This document shows positions 61,127-64,000 of a stretch of DNA of 64,000 bases, piece after piece. The position numbers and the translations under genes were made by a program. Positions within the stretch are counted from its first letter, which is position 1. Every line of letters begins with the position of its first letter. The notes beneath the pieces were generated by a model. It was given only the letters and a program-made list of their open reading frames with translations, was not told the origin of the DNA and made no database searches. The DNA comes from Mycolicibacterium lutetiense. Lineage in GTDB: Bacteria; Actinomycetota; Actinomycetes; Mycobacteriales; Mycobacteriaceae. Location: contig NZ_JAGIOP010000001.1 in NCBI RefSeq assembly GCF_017876775.1, positions 310,001 through 374,000 on the forward strand. The letters are read 5' to 3'.

Positions 61127-61310
61127 GGCAATTGCCGCGTTGCGGTGGTTGGGTCTGGATCATCTGGTGTCTGGCTCATTTTGTGTCTGCCGCCCCTTTG
61201 GTGGGTTGGCGTTGAGCAGTAGTGCCGGCATCAGATGTGAAGGACCGGACGGCGTGACTTGATAGGAGCGTGGCATCGCCCCCGACTGAGAAGTGTCCGC
61301 CGACCGGCCC
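61127..61310 (+). ncRNA. putative bridge RNA of the IS110 element
   Basis: The left end folds as a 5' hairpin (CCGC-GTT-GCGG, 61135-61145) followed by two guide loops. Loop 1 has an 11-bp stem (61161-61171 with 61227-61237) and contains TTTTGTGTCTGC (61179-61190), equal to the left target, and GAGCAG (61214-61219), the complement of CTGCTC. Loop 2 has a stem of nine pairs in ten (61245-61254 with 61298-61307). It contains CTTGATAGGAGC (61258-61269), matching the element's right end, and ACTGAG (61285-61290), the complement of CTCAGT at the left junction. Order and content match the bridge RNA described for IS621. The ends are approximate. Confidence 0.75.
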
Positions 61311-61352
61311 AACCTCAACACACCCTCTTCATGACTGAAGGAGGCAACCATC

Positions 61353-62417
61353 ATGGTTGTTGTTGGAGCCGATGTACACAAGTCCACCCACACCTTTGTC
61401 GCGGTCGATGAGGTCGGGTGCAAGCTCGGCGAGAAGACCGTCAAGGCCACCACTGATGGGCATCGCAAGGCCATCATGTGGGCCCGCGAGCAGTTCGGTG
61501 TCGAGTTGATCTGGGGCATCGAGGACTGCCGCAACATGTCGGCACGGCTGGAGCGTGACCTGCTCGGTGCGGGGCAGAAGGTGGTGCGGGTACCCACCAA
61601 ACTGATGGCCGCCACCCGCAAGTCCGCGCGCGCTCGAGGCAAGTCCGATCCGATCGATGCGCTTGCGGTGTCGCGGGCAGTGCTGCGCGAACCTGATCTG
61701 CCGGTCGCTTCGCACGACGAAGTGTCGCGGGAGTTCAAGTTGTTGACTGATCGTCGTGATGTTCTTGTGGGACAACGGACCTCGGCGATCAACCGGGTGT
61801 TGTGGCATGTTCATGACCTCGATCCCGAGTGGGCCGCCGCGTTGGGCTCACTGACTGCTCTCAAGCATCAGAAGGCCCTGATGGTGTGGCTGGCCGAGCG
61901 GCCCGGTGTGGTCGCTGAAATCGCCCGCGCTGAGGTGGGCGACATCATCCGGCTCACCAGTGAGATCAACACCTTGACCAACCGCTTGGCGGCCAGCATC
62001 GGCCAGGTCGCACCGACGCTGCTGGCGATTCCTGGCTGCGCGGAGCTCTCGGCGGCCAAGATCGTCGGCGAGGTCGCCGGCATCGGCCGGTTCACAAGTG
62101 AGGCAGCGTTTGCCTGCCATACCGGGGTTGCGCCCATCCCGGCGTGGTCTGGGGCCAGTGCCGGGCAGATGCGGTTAAGCCGGGCCGGCAACCGTCAACT
62201 CAACGCCGCCATCCACCGCATCGCCCTGACCCAGATTCGGATGACCGGCAGCCTCGGGCAGATCTACTTCCAAAAACTGATCGAGACCGGGAAAACCAAA
62301 CGCGCGGCGCTGCGCTGCGTCAAACGCCGAATCGCTCGCCGCGTCTACCAAGCCCTACGCCGCGACGCCCACGACCACCAAAACCCAGTCAAGCCGCCAC
62401 AATCAGTGGCGGCTTGA
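61353..62417 (+). CDS. IS110-family DEDD transposase (recombinase)
   Basis: This 354-residue protein has an N-terminal RuvC-like DEDD domain (VVGADVHKSTHTFVAVD, GIEDCRN, KSDPIDALAVSRA), a coiled-coil middle and the C-terminal Transposase_20 domain. The C-terminal domain contains IPGCAELSAAKIVGEV and the Ser-bearing WSGASAGQMRLSRAGNRQLN region. It catalyses RNA-guided excision and insertion. AAGGAGG lies ten bases before ATG 61353. The gene is intact, so the element may be active. Confidence 0.93.
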   Translation: MVVVGADVHKSTHTFVAVDEVGCKLGEKTVKATTDGHRKAIMWAREQFGVELIWGIEDCRNMSARLERDLLGAGQKVVRVPTKLMAATRKSARARGKSDPIDALAVSRAVLREPDLPVASHDEVSREFKLLTDRRDVLVGQRTSAINRVLWHVHDLDPEWAAALGSLTALKHQKALMVWLAERPGVVAEIARAEVGDIIRLTSEINTLTNRLAASIGQVAPTLLAIPGCAELSAAKIVGEVAGIGRFTSEAAFACHTGVAPIPAWSGASAGQMRLSRAGNRQLNAAIHRIALTQIRMTGSLGQIYFQKLIETGKTKRAALRCVKRRIARRVYQALRRDAHDHQNPVKPPQSVAA

Positions 62418-62445
62418 CATAGGAGCTATTGCTCGCCGGGAAAAG

Positions 62446-63147
62446 TCACTCCTGGAAGCGGTAGCCCATCCCTGCTTCGGTCAGCAGGTGCACCGGATGT
62501 GACGGATCGTCCTCGAGCTTGCGGCGCAGTTGCGCCAGGTACACCCGCAGGTAATGGGTTTCCTTGGCGTAGGCGGGCCCCCACACCTCACGCAACAGTT
62601 CTTCACGGCCCACCAGCTTGCCGCGATTGCGCACCAGCATCTCCAGCATGCCCCACTCGGTGGGCGTCAGGTGGACCTCGTGATTGTTCTTGGTCACCTT
62701 CTTGGCGGCGAGGTCGACGGTGAACGAGGAGGTTTCGATGACGGGCTCATCCGTCTCGGAAGCTGCCGCGCCACGGCGCACGGCCGCGCGCAGCCGGGCC
62801 AGGAACTCGTCCATGCCAAAGGGTTTGGTGACGTAGTCGTCGGCGCCGGCATCGAGCGCCTCGACCTTGTCCGACGAGTCGGTGCGGGCCGAGAGCACGA
62901 TCACCGGTGCCGAAAGCCAGCCGCGAAGCCCGGCCAGCACCTCGATGCCCGACATGTCCGGCAGGCCGAGATCGAGCACGATCACGTCGGGTCGGTGATC
63001 GGCGGCGGCGCGAAGTCCCTGCCCGCCGTTGGTGGCGGTGTCGACCTCGTAGCCGCGTACCGAAAGGTTGATCCGCAGCGCGCGCAGGATCTGCGGTTCG
63101 TCGTCGATCACCAGGACACGGGTCTTGGCGGAGTTGGTGGGTGTCAT
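62446..63147 (-). CDS. kdpE: response regulator KdpE
   Basis: This 233-residue OmpR-type regulator (Rv1027c) has a receiver domain with phospho-acceptor Asp in VIVLDLGLPDMSG and switch Lys in YVTKPFGMDE. The winged-helix DNA-binding domain follows (HLTPTEWGMLEMLVRNRGKLV...ETHYLRVYLAQLRRKL). It activates kdpFABC for potassium uptake under K+ limitation. Its start overlaps the kdpD stop by four bases. The IS110 element now lies 19 bases past its stop. Confidence 0.94.
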   Translation of the reverse strand: MTPTNSAKTRVLVIDDEPQILRALRINLSVRGYEVDTATNGGQGLRAAADHRPDVIVLDLGLPDMSGIEVLAGLRGWLSAPVIVLSARTDSSDKVEALDAGADDYVTKPFGMDEFLARLRAAVRRGAAASETDEPVIETSSFTVDLAAKKVTKNNHEVHLTPTEWGMLEMLVRNRGKLVGREELLREVWGPAYAKETHYLRVYLAQLRRKLEDDPSHPVHLLTEAGMGYRFQE

Positions 63148-64000
63148 GCCGGTTCGTCCTTTGGCGGTGCAGCAAGGTCGATTTCGACGGTGAGCCCACC
63201 GCCGGGGGTGTCGGTCGCCAAGATGGTGCCGCCCATGGCTTCGACGAATCCGCGGGCGACGGACAGGCCCAGCCCGACGCCGATGGTGGTGTTGTGATCG
63301 CCGAGTCGCTGGAACGGTGCGAAGAGTTGTTCCCCGGCCCCGCGCGGCATTCCGGGCCCCTCGTCGATCACCGCGATCAGTACCCGGTCGGCGACCTGTC
63401 CGGCGCTGACCCGGATGGGGCCGTCGGGTGCGTACCGCAGGGCGTTGTCGATCAGGTTGGCCAGCACCCGCTCGAGCAGTCCGGCGTCGGCCATGGCGAC
63501 CGCATCGCCGACCTCGACCTTCACCCGGTCCAGGCCTTCGCGGGTGAATCCGGTGGCACCCTTGCTGATTCCCAACAGGGCGCGCTGCGTCGTCTCCTCC
63601 AGATACACCCGGCGCAGCTCGGGGCGAACCACGCCGGCCGACAGCCGCGACGAGTCCAGCAGGTTGCCGACGAGCGCGGTGAGCGCGTCGACGGATTCCT
63701 CGATGGTGGCCAGCAGTTCGGCGGTGTCCTCGGCGGAGAAGTCGATGTCCTCGCTGCGCAGGCTCGACGCCGCCGCCTTGGCCGCGGCCAGCGGGGTGCG
63801 CAGGTCATGGCTGACCGCCGAGAGCAGTGCCCGGCGCAATTCGTCCGCCTGGGCGATGGCCGCGGCCCGGCCGGCTTCCTCGGTGAGCTCGCGTTGCTTG
63901 ACCAGTCCGGCGGCCTGTTTGGCGACGGCGCTGAGTACGCGGCGGTCGCGGGCGGCCAGTTTGCGTCCGGCCATCAGCAGCCAGAATTCGTCGTCCCCGA
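63144..64000 (-). CDS. kdpD: sensor histidine kinase KdpD (partial, C-terminal part)
   Basis: About 285 C-terminal residues are visible and the frame continues beyond the window. The GAF-type segment is followed by the H-box (LLSAVSHDLRTPLAAAKAA), N-box (NLIDNALRYAPDGPI), G1 (VIDEGPGMPRG) and G2 (GVGLGLSVARGFVEAMGG). The N-terminal KdpD and UspA-like domains and the transmembrane helices lie outside. It phosphorylates KdpE, with which it is translationally coupled. Confidence 0.93.
   Translation of the reverse strand, partial: GDDEFWLLMAGRKLAARDRRVLSAVAKQAAGLVKQRELTEEAGRAAAIAQADELRRALLSAVSHDLRTPLAAAKAAASSLRSEDIDFSAEDTAELLATIEESVDALTALVGNLLDSSRLSAGVVRPELRRVYLEETTQRALLGISKGATGFTREGLDRVKVEVGDAVAMADAGLLERVLANLIDNALRYAPDGPIRVSAGQVADRVLIAVIDEGPGMPRGAGEQLFAPFQRLGDHNTTIGVGLGLSVARGFVEAMGGTILATDTPGGGLTVEIDLAAPPKDEPA

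Larger units (their letters stand above)
61115..62427 (+). mobile_element. IS110-family insertion sequence
   Basis: The element is about 1.3 kb. Boundaries were set from the split palindromic repeat and from a CT dinucleotide at each junction (61113-61114 and 62426-62427). They carry about three bases of uncertainty, because ATT (62428-62430) is unexplained. It has no terminal inverted repeats and no target duplication, as expected for this family. A 238-base non-coding left end precedes one intact DEDD transposase gene. The right non-coding end is only about 10 bases, the IS110-group layout rather than the IS1111 group. Confidence 0.85.

Noticed and set aside
61115..62427. Search for terminal inverted repeats and target-site duplications of the insertion element
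   Set aside because: None was found. IS110-family elements characteristically lack both, so boundaries were set from the split palindrome instead.

Overview
The window is a GC-rich chromosomal segment of a fast-growing mycobacterium (Mycolicibacterium type). GTG and TTG starts are frequent. Many genes carry a TAnnnT -10 element 6-8 bases before the start codon, so they look leaderless. The gene order follows the M. tuberculosis Rv0998-Rv1028c block: pat, alkB-like, arcA, pmt, rsmI, pabB, metS, tatD, rpfB, rsmA, ispE, FAAL, pth, rplY, lpqT, prs, glmU, tRNA-Gln, tetR, mfd, mazG, lpqU, eno, divIC-like, DUF501, ppx, kdpE, kdpD. Accessory genes are inserted between these. Orthology statements rest on recalled gene order and on family motifs, not on a search.

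Layout. 1-8.9 kb is accessory: LLM oxidoreductase, enoyl-CoA hydratase and SDR, an ESX-substrate-like pair, aldehyde dehydrogenase, a Mop/TOBE regulator with modA, the acetyltransferase pat, and a shikimate-dehydrogenase-like gene whose start region is duplicated. 8.9-18.7 kb holds two paralogous lipoproteins, AlkB, a SoxR/arcA divergent pair, pmt, rsmI, pabB, and an ECF41 sigma factor with its oxidoreductase partner behind a recognisable ECF41 promoter. 18.7-29.6 kb holds gdhA-metS, tatD, rpfB-rsmA, an inserted Ser/Thr kinase, ispE, a fatty-acyl-AMP ligase and small secreted proteins. 29.7-39.4 kb holds pth-rplY, lpqT-arsC-prs, glmU, tRNA-Gln, regulators and a second lysA-like gene. 39.4-54.8 kb holds mfd-mazG, an efeUOB-dsbA iron operon, lpqU, eno, divIC-like, DUF501, ppx and an MPT63-like protein. 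54.9-58.9 kb is a coupled operon on the minus strand: Cys-rich peptide, ZIP transporter, Lgt-like protein, small membrane protein, radical SAM enzyme. 59-64 kb holds prpE/acs, an IS110-family element, kdpE and the 3' part of kdpD.

Most notable. (1) An IS110 element (about 61.1-62.4 kb) sits inside one arm of a dispersed palindromic repeat. Its left non-coding end folds as a bridge RNA: a 5' hairpin, a target loop and a donor loop, with segments matching both target halves and both element ends. (2) The operon at 55-58.9 kb combines an Lgt paralogue lacking canonical active-site residues with a Tes-like radical SAM enzyme, suggesting an uncharacterised lipid or lipoprotein modification. Upstream on the same strand is an untracked 32-residue Cys/His-rich peptide that looks like a metal-binding protein. 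(3) A soluble Ser/Thr kinase is inserted between rsmA and ispE, ending in a perfect-looking inverted repeat that holds both convergent stop codons. (4) SoxR appears to control arcA from a shared operator.
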